Part shown: piece by piece, positions 31,345 through 39,650 of the stretch
Position numbering within the stretch: position 1 is the stretch's first letter
Layout: every line of letters starts with the position of its first letter
NCBI GenBank assembly: GCA_037178675.1
Contig: JAYMGJ010000628.1
Coordinates: 1-39,650, forward strand
DNA length: 39,650 bases
Reading direction: 5' to 3'
Source: Scleroderma bovista
Lineage: Eukaryota > Basidiomycota > Agaricomycetes > Boletales > Sclerodermataceae
Program-made: the position numbers and the translations under genes
Notes under the pieces: model-generated
The model's input: only the letters and a program-made list of their open reading frames with translations
Told to the model about the DNA's origin: nothing
Databases searched by the model: none

Positions 31345-31805
31345 CACGTCTCGCTGACAGCCACCACCATCACGCGTCGACCACCACCACCACCCCGAAC
31401 GACGGCGACCCGACCATCACCACCAGCGTCTCGGACGACGATAACCACCGCCACCACTCTACCACCGACGCCACCCGCCACCACCAATGTCGACGACGAC
31501 GGCCGCCACCATCAACGCGCCAACAACGACGATCCCACTATCTTTGTCGTCGACGCGGCCACCAACGATGACGACGACGTCCCCACCACCAGCATGGTCG
31601 ACGCGACCACCACCTCGTCAACGATGACGACGACGACCATCTCACCACCACTGTCGTCGATATGGCCACCAACGCCAACATAGATGGCCATTAGCAGCAG
31701 CAGCAGCAGCAGCAGCGTCGTCAACCACCAACGCGACGGCAACGGCCACAACGGCCACCAGCACATCGACGATGACAACGCCAACCTCCACCAACACGAC
31801 GACGA
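31345..31805. repeat. CAC/ACC triplet-rich low-complexity tract
   Basis: Imperfect CAC, ACC, GAC and CAG triplets dominate, including a run of seven GCA/CAG units near 31690-31715. The composition is the reverse complement of the tract at 10510-11050 and like one half of the CACTA core. Open frames here are artefacts. Confidence 0.7.
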
Positions 31806-33936
31806 CAATTAAATCACCTTGTTTACAAGGTCACTGCGACTGGAAAATGTGACCCTCTTTTCGTTGTCTGCGAATACTGAAGATTTGGATGAGCGCTCAA
31901 GGTCCACACGAAATAAACTCAGCTGTGTTTTATATAATGTAAGATAGCTTGGTTACAATGGTAACGTGTAAGAATTGTCTGTGTGAAGAAGTCATAAGAG
32001 TGGTGAGTACAGTAGAATATTTCATAGTGCATCACACCACCATGCATAATATCTCACTGTGCATGGCTCATGCTGGGGACCATGCTTGTCCCCACTAATT
32101 TATGCACAAAAATACAGTACTGCATTGTGCATACCAATTTTGGGGGTTATGCATTACTATATCATGTAATGGCAGTGTTTCAGAGTACTTGGAGAACAAC
32201 ATTTCTGACATTTGAGGTTTAGTTTGCCATGCAGGCCACTCAAAGTGAAAAATTTTGCTTCTTGAACCAGTGCCATGCCACCTGAGACTGAACAGAAGGT
32301 ACAGAAGCCTCACATTGTTTCTAAACCTTACAATCATGCTCCAAAACCAAGTCACGATTCTTTGAAGTCCCAACTGGCACCCCCAAAGACATCAGCCATC
32401 AAACAGAAGAAACACGGACGTAGCAATCTCACACTCCATGATTGGTTGGCTGTTGTTGCTTACCACGACAAACATCAGCCTATCTCTCAAGCTGAGGTTG
32501 TCCGACATTTCGCAAATAAAGAAGATGGTGCTCTAATTTTTAACCAATCAACTTTGTCTTGTCACCTGTCAAAGAAGGGACGCCAAGAGGATGCAAAGCA
32601 GCTCGAATCAAACCCCACTGCTTTGTCATCAAAACAGATCTGGACAGTTACTCATCCTGATGTTGAGGAAGCTTTGTTCAAGTGGGTCATGCATATGGAA
32701 GAGAAGGGTGAGCAAGTCAGTGGGCCAATGTTGCTGACAAAGCGGGAGAAGTTTGAGATTGCATTGGGTGTGCCCAAGGAGGAAAGGCTAAAGAGTATGG
32801 GATGGGTCCGAAACTTCTGTAAGACGTAGGTGATGAATTGCTAAGCCATGAGACTCAGTGTACTCAATAGGAATCATAGGTATGGTATCAAGGAATTCCA
32901 ACGACACGGAGAGGCAGGCTCTGTGAATACACAAGCTGTAGAAAGTGAATGTGAATGAGTCAAGAGAATATATGCAGAGTATTGTCCTGATAATAACTTA
33001 AATTTTGATGAGACAGGCTTGTTTGGCTTGTAAGGAATGATTTAAAACTGGCACAAACTGTTTTGCTGATCATGGTGTTGCAACTTTAGCATGCCTCCAG
33101 ACCGTGGACTTGCAACCAAGCAAATGTCTGGGAAGAAGTCAAATAAATTTCGGGTTACTGTCAGATTCATGTGCAATGCTAGCGGAACCGAGAAATGGCC
33201 ATTGTTTTACATTGGCAAATTCAAGCAGCCACACTGTTTTGGGAAAAAAACACCAGAGCAACATGGGTTTTGGTACTGTAGCAATAAAACAGCATGGATG
33301 ACATCAGAGCTATTCGAGCAGTAAGTCTAATGTCATTTGCAAGAGAACCTAATTACGAACATTATTTTACAAGGTGGATTAAATACTATGACAGGGTCTT
33401 CTGAGACCAGAAACAACATGTTTGTCTCTGGTTGGACAACTTCTCAGGCCATTCAATCTCGTACATGCCGACAAACATCCGCATGGAAATGTTTAAACCA
33501 AATATGACTTCGTTTATCCAACCTCTTGATGCTGGCATTATTCATTGCTTCAAGGCTCATTATTGACATATCTTCTGTCTTCGTGCAATTGACCTTGAAA
33601 AAGCTGGTGAAGAAGACATCTACAAGATCAACTTACTTGAAGTGATGCTGACAGTGAAGGAGGCTTGGGCATGTGTGAGTCAAGAGACAATCAAGAATTG
33701 CTGGGCTCATGCATTTGCATTAACGTATGAAATTTTATTCTATTTTGTTCTCTTGCTGATGAACCAATGCAGAAAAGACCCAGTGGCCAAATCCACGTCA
33801 GAGTCCTCAAGTGACCCAATTACTGATCCTGCTGCTTGGCAAATTATTCTTGACTTTGCTGCAAATAAGATTTGTTCATTACCACAGGCAGAGGAGCAAC
33901 TTGGAGCATATCTTGGTGGTCAGTTCAGCTTCCTGC

Positions 33937-34175
33937 TTTTGTTAGATGGCTCGTGCACAGGGAACTAGCTCAGAGGCAAACTAAGTAAGTTAGTACTAAG
34001 TAAATGAAAGTGTGACTAGATGTCTTACCTCAGTGTCTGGTGTGGAACACTGAGGTGAAAAGAGTCCTCGAGCGGATGAAAAATCCTCCATGCTTACGTA
34101 AGGATACTCGTCGCACAAATAAGGAAACTAACAGTAAGCCTAGAGAATGGTAGTGACGAAGTAGGTCTTTCAACA
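33937..34175 (-). repeat. 3' LTR of the nested copia element
   Basis: 239 bp. On the minus strand it begins TGTTGAAAGA and ends CTAACAAAA. It is 48 bp longer than the partner LTR because of an insertion at about 33982-34029 containing two diverged copies of ACTAAGTAA. Confidence 0.85.
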
Positions 34176-34324
34176 CACCCACTCGACAAGTAGTTTTTAG
34201 TAGAATAGTATAGTATAGGTTTGCATACCTATGACAATAAAAACGAATGGTATAATTCACCCACTCAATGTGCGATGCTTGAGTCCGTTGCGAATCTCGC
34301 GCGGGTGGCTGTGCCGTCCGTGCT

Positions 34325-35890
34325 TTAGTAAGCGCGCGCATTGGGTGTAGTTGGGGGTGGCGGATCGTCCGTCTCGATTGCGTTGTGGTCGCGCAGATTG
34401 TCGGATTCACCAAACGGATGGGCAGGAAGATCATTTATTTTATTGGATCCAGCCGTGGACCGGAAGTCGCGACAGCCAGGCGTGTTGTAGAGCGCGGTGA
34501 GTCCCTTTGTTGAGGTATCACGTGCGTTGACCATGTGACTCGGGTCACATGACTCCGTTGCGGCCTTTGGGCTGCGTGCAACGTTGCAGCTCTTGTCGTC
34601 GTCCGTTTCAACTGACCAAGGTAAGCTTTCCATCCCGTTTGCACTTAGCTGACCTTTTCCTTCCTTTACAGCCCTTTGACGTCCGTTTTGACAGGTTACC
34701 AGGTCATTCCCGTGCAGGTATCCGCCTTGCCTGCAATCTGGCGCCCTCAAGTTGTCTGTTTCACCTGTGGGAAGCACATTTCGAGTCAGCGGGTCGAGCG
34801 GGTGACTCGGGACCCTTTGGCAGGTATGTCCGTCTCCGTCCGTCCATTTCCCGTCCCTTCTAACCTCCAATTCGATTGTCTCACCTCCAAACTCGAGTTT
34901 GGGGGTCGAGTCGCCTTGATGGCGCGATCCGTCTCGATCAGATCGATCGGATGGCTTTGCTAACTCGTTTACAGCGTCCTCTTGCCGTTTCAGCATGGGA
35001 GCTTGGGTGGTAGGCCCATCAGAGCCCTCAGTGCTCGTTGGCACCCTCCAGCCATCCATTTTGCCTGTAGGAGGCGTGTTTCGAGTCATCGGCTCGAGCG
35101 GTCGATTCGGGGCCCTTTGGTAGGTATGTCCCTCGTCATCTGTCCGCTTTTCGTCCTTTCTAATGTCCGTTTTCATCATCTCGCCTCCAAATTTGAATTT
35201 GGGGGTCAAGCCGCCTTGCTGGCGCGATCTCCTTCGATCGGACCGAACGGATGCATCGACTGTCCCGTTTACAGTGTCCTGTTGGCGTTTCCAGGCAGGT
35301 ACTCGAGTGGTGAGCTCATCAGAGCCCTCCATGGCACTCGTTGGCGCACTCAGTCCTCTAGGTGAGTCCGAGCGAGTTTGGATGGGTTGTAGGCCTATCC
35401 TGCATGCTAACCCCTCCGTTTCTTCAGCGTTCGGGTTTGTTTCATCGACAGTGACGTGGCTGAGGCCGTTTGTGCTCGCTATTGCGAGCCTTCGGCTTTC
35501 GCCATCGAATCCGTTCGATTTTGGCTTGTTTAATTGCGGTTGGACCATTTGGCTGGGGCTGTTTGAGCTTGCCATTGCAGGCCTTCGGCTGGGCGTTCTG
35601 GAGTCATCTCCAGGGCAGTTGACATTTGATATGTCCTCTGGTGCTCTGTGCTCGAGCTTTCTGACTGGTAGTCCATTTTTAGCGAACGTTTCGCGCGGCG
35701 TCCTGTCACCGGCGATTGAGGGTATCATTGCCCAATCCAGGCTGTCTCCCGTTCGTATCGCGGGGATGGTTTTGCCATTACCGGGAGTAGTGAGGTGGGG
35801 AGGCCGCAGTGGGCGATGCAAGTCGAATAGATTGCGTTCACGGCACATAGTGTGTGCAGATGCAGTGGAGTCGACGACACGGTCCCTTTG
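34325..35890 (-). pseudogene. Protease remnant running into a long repetitive open frame
   Basis: Read on the minus strand, the frame enters with VVDSTASAHTMCRERNLF and continues through TTPGNGKTIPAI. This is the copia aspartic protease start, with the catalytic DSG triplet changed to DST. After about 50 residues copia similarity is lost, yet the frame stays open for about 450 further codons to a stop at 34325. The translated product is hydrophilic, rich in Arg, Asp, Thr and Pro, and contains two tandem units of about 100 residues (34700-35000, 35000-35300). The region sits where integrase and reverse transcriptase belong. The frame may be open by chance of composition, or it may encode a novel product. 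Confidence 0.6.
34700..35300. repeat. Two tandem 300-bp units inside the copia element
   Basis: The units are offset by exactly 300 bp (for example CACCTGTGG at 34762 against TGCCTGTAG at 35062), with about 75% identity. The offset is a multiple of three, so the long minus-strand frame is kept across both. Confidence 0.75.
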
Positions 35891-36009
35891 AACAGGGATG
35901 CCGGTCTGTCATGCCAAGAATAGACGGAGCGGTGGTAAGTGGGTTGATCCCGTTTTCGCGACGCGAGCCGCTAACTCCTTTTCATCAGCTTGCTCCTTCG
36001 ACGTATCAT

Positions 36010-36843
36010 CTTTCTCCGAGCATTCGGCAGCTTTCTTCACCCAACACTCATCCTCAGTATGACCGCTCTTCGAGCAGTAAGTGCACAACTTTTTTTCCTT
36101 TTTCCTCTTTACTAACTTTTCCCTTTCCTTTCTGTTTAGATCGTCCCGTCGTCTTCGCGGCGAGAGCCGAATGAGTCGAGGCTATCTTCCTCGACTTTTC
36201 CTCAATTAGGACTTGGCTGATGACAGCATCTGTCGTGAGTTTGTCATTGGCGGCCATTAAAATGGTCCAAAGAGTAGAATAGGTAGGTGGGAGCGAGATT
36301 ACCATGGCGATCGCAACGAGAGAGTCTTCGAGCAGTTGGCCGAGCGTTTTCAGCACGTTGGCCTTCTGCCGCATGGAATTCAACTGTGTTTTCATAGATT
36401 CGTCGTCCGAGAGTGTATTTCGGAAGAGCTTGCTTATAAGGTAGGCAATAGATTGTTTTCCTTTCCCCTCGTAGCGCTCACTCAGCTTTTTCCAGGCATC
36501 TGCGGACATTGTCGTGTACAGTACCCCACTAAGGGGTTCGTCCTTTAAAGTAAGAGTTATCTGTGCGAGGGCTTCTCGGTCTCCTTGAGAGCCAATCTTC
36601 GTGTTCGACTGGATGAGTTACTTCGTCCGGTTGGGCTTCGTCTCCAGTGACGACTTTCCATAGACCTCTAACACCTAAGACCATGCGGACACGAAATTTC
36701 CACATCTGGTAATTCATTCCGTCGTCTTCGAGTGATGGTACATCATATAGACGACTTGTACCGGCGGACTTGACTGATGCCGTTGAGGCTACAGTTGAAG
36801 CTTTCATTTTTCCGGCCGTCGAAGCAGAGGGTGGAGCGGACAT
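36010..36843 (-). pseudogene. copia gag, two frameshifts
   Basis: The Gag polyprotein starts at 36843 and includes DGMNYQMWKFRVRMVLGVRG and GLWKVVTGDEAQPD, then WKKLSERYEGKG and the LISKLFRNTLSDDES segment of the copia gag/UBN2 family. A CCHC zinc knuckle CTYCSKSGHTEDEC lies near 36020-36065. A 1-nt insertion near 36583 and a second shift in an A run near 36088 break it into three frames. Gag would coat the RNA and form the virus-like particle of the retrotransposon. Confidence 0.85.
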
Positions 36844-36912
36844 CTTGCGAGTAGCAGTAGTAGTCTTGATAGCACGAGTAGTATTGTTGCTTGTCTAGTT
36901 TTGTAGGCCAAC

Positions 36913-36925
36913 GGGGCTCATAACC
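36913..36925 (-). promoter_or_regulatory. Primer-binding site (initiator tRNA-Met anticodon arm)
   Basis: Immediately inside the 5' LTR the plus strand reads GGGGCTCATAACC, which matches the anticodon stem-loop of initiator tRNA-Met (anticodon CAT). The element RNA is therefore complementary to an internal part of that tRNA. This is the half-tRNA priming known from Drosophila copia and Ty5-like elements. Confidence 0.7.
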
Positions 36926-37116
36926 TTTTGTTAGATGGCTCGTGCACAGGGAACTAGCTCAGAGGCAAACTCAGTGTCTGGTGTGGAACACTGAGGTGAA
37001 AAGAGTCCTCGAGTGGATGAAAAATCCTCCGTGCTTACGTAAGGATACTCGTCGCACAAATAAGGAAACTAACAGTAAGCCTAGAGAATGGTAGTGACAA
37101 AGTAAATCTTTCAACA
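36926..37116 (-). repeat. 5' LTR of the nested copia element
   Basis: 191 bp, TGTTGAAAGA to CTAACAAAA on the minus strand. It is directly followed by the target copy CCTGC and the resumed transposase reading frame. Confidence 0.85.
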
Positions 37117-38035
37117 CCTGCAATGGAAGCCAGCCTTCAACAAAGTCTTCAAAGCAGAGGGTGATGCCAGTGTGGCTCTTGAAGCTGTTCAGGCACTGAA
37201 ATCAAAGGTGACAGTGTGCCACTTGACTCAACTGCAGGCTGAGATTCAAGATCCTATGTCTCCAAACCTATCACTTCCGGAACTCGAGTCCACAGAATTA
37301 GAATTGATGCAAGTCGTCGACGAGCTCCACAGATGCAGATGGATCATTGGAACATGACCAACCCTGGAAGACCTTCTTAACCCTGTTGAGGAGAAGGAGG
37401 TTGGGCACTCACCGTATCGCTATCCAGGAGGTGACGATGAGATCATTGAAGAAGTCCGAAAGTGCAAGGATACACCTGCTGACCAAGCATCAAATGCCAA
37501 CGGTCATGCAAGCAGTGATAGTGATGATGAAGACAATGTGGTGCCTGAGTTTACAGCACAGCAGGGTCTCGATCTATGTGCGCAAATGGAACAGCTGTGT
37601 TTGCAGCATGCATCAGAGGTTGACAGCAGCATAGACATTAACAGTTTGCAGAGGCAGGTTCGGAAATTGTGTGGACACTTGCGAAAGCTGGACACTGCCT
37701 CTCAGAAACAGGTCACATTGGACCATTTTTTCCATTTCTCTGTCTAATGATCTACACCATTTGTTGTTAACCTACGTGTCAGTAGTTGAAGTTTTTTAGT
37801 GTGACATCACTTGGCAGATGGGAAAAAAAAAAGTCACAAATGGTCACAGGGTGTGACAATACACTCATGCATAGTATCCTACTGTGCATAGCCCAACCTG
37901 GGGACTGACATTATGTGCTATGAGATACTCAACTGTAGTTGTAATAGGAAGGTGTATCAATTGTCTGCATGAAAGAGTCATAAGAGTTGTGAGAGGTGCC
38001 TATTGTGAGGAAGCAATACTATAAGTCTGACCACC

Positions 38036-38510
38036 TCAAGATGTTGCAAGTATTTTTAATGATTCCCAATGTAGTTTTGTTTTTTGGTCCATGTTTATGA
38101 GATGGTAGTCTTTGTTGTGTAGGTATTCACTGGGATGTTGTGCGAATAATTTGTTGTCAAAGTCTCTAAGAAGATGAATGGTGCCTTTCCTGTGGCTTCA
38201 TGATAGGGTGATGTACACGTTGAAAGGTGTGAGCCGTCCTGTGGGAGGAGATCCAATGTCTACGATGCAGTACTCAATTGTCTGTCCTTGTGATCAATAG
38301 TCTGTGAATGCGTAGGCAGGGGTAATGGGTAATTGTTGTCTCATGACAGTGGTTTTGGAGCTGTTTGTGGCAGTAATGGTGAACGTTCTGCTGAGTGGCG
38401 TGACCAGTAAAACACTTGGTTCTAATCCATTGAGAGTGGACGCTTTGGTACACATCATCTGCACGAGGACATAAACAGGTGGGTAGAGTAATTGTGTACA
38501 TTCTCACCAA
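38036..38510 (-). pseudogene. PIF1-like helicase C-terminal relic 2
   Basis: The minus strand encodes PVYVLVQMM, SRTFTITATNSSK, LPITPAYAFTDY, then SQGQTIEYCIVDIGSPPTG and FDNKLFAQHPSEYL, ending at a stop at 38036. This is the C-terminal region of PIF1-type helicases. TGA stops at 38294-38296 and 38198-38200 fall where Arg is expected (TDY-R-SQ and LS-R-S). Walker motifs are absent. It starts about 100 bp beyond the right end of the pogo element and is a diverged homologue of the relic at 11070-11480. Confidence 0.75.
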
Positions 38511-39157
38511 CCATCTGTGCTGGCAACTCCCATATCATTTCTAAAGATAGCCTTGCATGTTGGCACTTCTTCTGCATGCCTCGACCTACCCTCTACCCAT
38601 GCTCACCACCATCCATCGACGATCTACGTGCCCTCTGGCTGTGCTCCCTCCAGTCCTGCTCTCCCTCTGCAGAGTGTCCTTGATGTTGTCAGCAGCCCTT
38701 CATCAGCAAACCAACCCTCCCCTGTACTGGCCAGTTACCCCAGAGCCCCAGCTACTCCTAGCAAGGTACCCAACTGGCTAGCACTGTCCAGAACTGTTCC
38801 AGTAGTACTATCAACAGTGTCCATACTGTTGAAAGTTAACCAGCATGTGTTACTGGTACTTCAGTGCGTGACCACACACTTACATAAGCATTTTGAGCAC
38901 ACTATACACAGTAGTTATTTTCATTAGTCTCTCAGTAGCTTGAATATCTACTGAGGGTAAGCAGTCCATACACACTGATTTTACACATACTAACTTGTAG
39001 TAGTCACTACAGGTATTACTCTAATTCAGTAGCTTGAATATCTACTGAGGTTATTACAGCTCCTTCTCCCTTCTTCTACAGGCTAGACCTTCCCTGTGCA
39101 GACCACCACCTTCCTATACATACTACCTTTACTACCTGTACTTGACAGGTAGTTCAG
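38511..39157. other. Intergenic, no gene seen
   Basis: No gene is supported. A 136-codon plus-strand open frame at 38517-38927 has no recognisable similarity, a low-complexity composition and no paralogue in the window. The stretch holds two copies of a small hairpin. Confidence 0.5.
38932..39048. repeat. Twin hairpin repeats
   Basis: The sequence TCAGTAG-CTTGAATAT-CTACTGA occurs at 38932-38954 and identically at 39026-39048. Each copy has 7-bp complementary arms. The copies are 94 bp apart in direct orientation. Confidence 0.75.
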
Positions 39158-39167
39158 TCACAAACCC

Positions 39168-39650
39168 TCGCAAAAGTGGGTCATCGGACATGTACATTTG
39201 CCTGTAAAGGTGGGACTAGCCGACGCCGGCCGATGCTCGCAAAACTGGGCCAGGCCGATGTTTTCTATTATTGCAAATCTAGTACAGGCCTGAGGGACAT
39301 TAATCACTGCAAAACTGGGATGGGCTGATGTTTGATAAAAATTGCAGAACTGGGACTGGTGGGAGCATTGTAAAACTGGGTCAGGCCTGTTGAACAAAAA
39401 AATTGACAAGTGTTGCAAAGCTGGGACTGGCCGATGTTGTAGATACATTGCAAAACTGGGTCAGGCCTGTTGAGAAAAAAGTTGTCAATTACTGCAAAAC
39501 TGGGTCAGGCTGACATGGCAGAATTGGGTCAGGCCTTTTGAGGAAAAAATTGTCAAGCATTGCAAAACTGGGTCAGGCTGACATTGTATATACATTGCAG
39601 AACTGGATCAGGCCTGTTGAGAAAAAAAGTTGTCAAGCATTGCAAAACTG
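39168..39650. repeat. Minisatellite, continuing past the right edge
   Basis: About thirteen diverged units each start near TTGCAAAACTGGGTCAGGC, with unit lengths of about 30-48 bp. Many alternate between a GGCCTGTTGAGAAAAAA form and a GGCTGACATTGTATATAC form, suggesting a higher-order unit of about 80 bp toward the right edge. Units become more regular to the right, so the array probably extends beyond the window. Confidence 0.85.

Larger units (their letters stand above)
33937..37116 (-). mobile_element. Nested gag-only Ty1/copia LTR retrotransposon
   Basis: Two direct LTRs (33937-34175 and 36926-37116) bound 3180 bp and are flanked by the 5-bp target duplication CCTGC (33932-33936, 37117-37121). 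On the minus strand the order is LTR, tRNA-complementary primer site, gag with zinc knuckle, a protease remnant, then a 1.5-kb open but non-pol region, and LTR. No integrase, reverse transcriptase or RNase H motifs are present. It is therefore non-autonomous, resembling the class called TR-GAG in plants. The LTRs differ by about five substitutions outside one 48-bp indel, so the insertion is fairly young. Confidence 0.87.
32275..37747 (+). pseudogene. pogo-family transposase, inactivated
   Basis: The N-terminal DNA-binding part is a CENP-B-like double helix-turn-helix (LTLHDWLAVVAYHDKHQPIS, then THPDVEEALFKWVMHMEEKG). A DDE domain follows, with NFDETGLFG, LWLDNFSGH and QPLDAG giving a DD30D spacing. 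The C-terminus is acidic and then helical. Introns are inferred at 32826-32879, 33030-33089, 33321-33373 and 33725-33772. The gene is dead: in-frame TGA stops occur at 32956, 33402, 33564 and 37355, each where Arg would fit the family, and a copia element interrupts it at 33937. Removing that element and one 5-bp target copy restores the frame (GQFSFL to QWKPAFNKVF), so the stops and the insertion are separate events. Confidence 0.82.
32010..37935 (+). mobile_element. pogo/Tigger-type DNA transposon, interrupted
   Basis: The ends are imperfect inverted repeats starting CAGT: the left end at 32010-32032 (CAGTAGAATATTTCATAG and on) and the right end at 37913-37935 (reverse complement CAGTTGAGTATCTCATAG), with about five mismatches in 23. 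Each is flanked by TA (32008-32009, 37936-37937), the Tc1/mariner target duplication. The element holds a pogo-type transposase pseudogene and, nested within it, a 3.18-kb copia element. Without the nested insert it would be about 2.74 kb. A 43-bp direct repeat lies immediately outside both ends. Confidence 0.82.

Noticed and set aside
31327..31683. Thr/Pro-rich open frame on the plus strand
   Set aside because: It is a product of the CAC/ACC triplet tract and is open in several frames at once.
38517..38927. 136-codon plus-strand open frame
   Set aside because: Ser/Pro-rich composition, no domain, no intron structure, in repeat-rich surroundings; treated as chance.
39168..39650. CRISPR-like array
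   Set aside because: Repeats are diverged, spacers are themselves repeated and unequal, and the genome is eukaryotic; this is a minisatellite.

Overview
The window is nuclear DNA of a filamentous basidiomycete, most likely an agaricomycete of the Boletales. The evidence is genes split by many 47-86 nt GT-AG introns, a complete three-gene atromentin (terphenylquinone pigment) cluster of the kind known from Boletales such as Paxillus, Serpula, Suillus and Tapinella, and dense fungal transposon debris. No species can be named from the sequence alone.

Layout, left to right. (1) 1-870: part of a non-LTR retrotransposon reverse transcriptase, minus strand, running off the left edge. (2) 942-2816: a non-autonomous CACTA-like DNA transposon with 25-bp inverted ends, a 3-bp target duplication, subterminal ATCAGTGCC arrays and a mirror-image GTG/CAC-rich core. 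(3) 2891-11850: a repeated tract on the minus strand with three intact genes and one broken copy of a ten-cysteine small secreted protein family, plus duplicated flanks, a partial copy of the neighbouring nucleoporin gene, GTG-rich DNA and a helicase relic. (4) 12171-19141: conserved housekeeping or single-copy genes: a 14-exon Nup107/Nup84 nucleoporin, two head-to-head alkyltransferase-like (ATL) DNA repair proteins, and a two-pass cysteine-rich membrane protein. (5) 21931-30884: the pigment cluster, with an aromatic aminotransferase (+), a medium-chain oxidoreductase (-) and an A-T-TE quinone synthetase (+). (6) 31345-39650: repeats, comprising a CAC-rich tract, a pogo/Tigger transposon interrupted by a nested gag-only Ty1/copia element, a second helicase relic and a minisatellite at the right edge.

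How the genes work together. The aminotransferase should convert L-tyrosine to 4-hydroxyphenylpyruvate. The quinone synthetase activates two of these and condenses them to atromentin, the precursor of many Boletales pigments and involutin-type iron reductants. The role of the oxidoreductase is not settled, but it is a regular member of the cluster. All three reading frames join cleanly across their introns, so the cluster looks functional.

The most novel part seems to be the small secreted protein family. Three adjacent genes keep the same three-exon layout, signal peptide, intron sequences, TATA box and an upstream element, while the residues between the cysteines of the mature peptide have changed almost completely. 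Splice sites throughout were inferred by eye from frame continuity, consensus and remembered family sequences; no transcript data were used.
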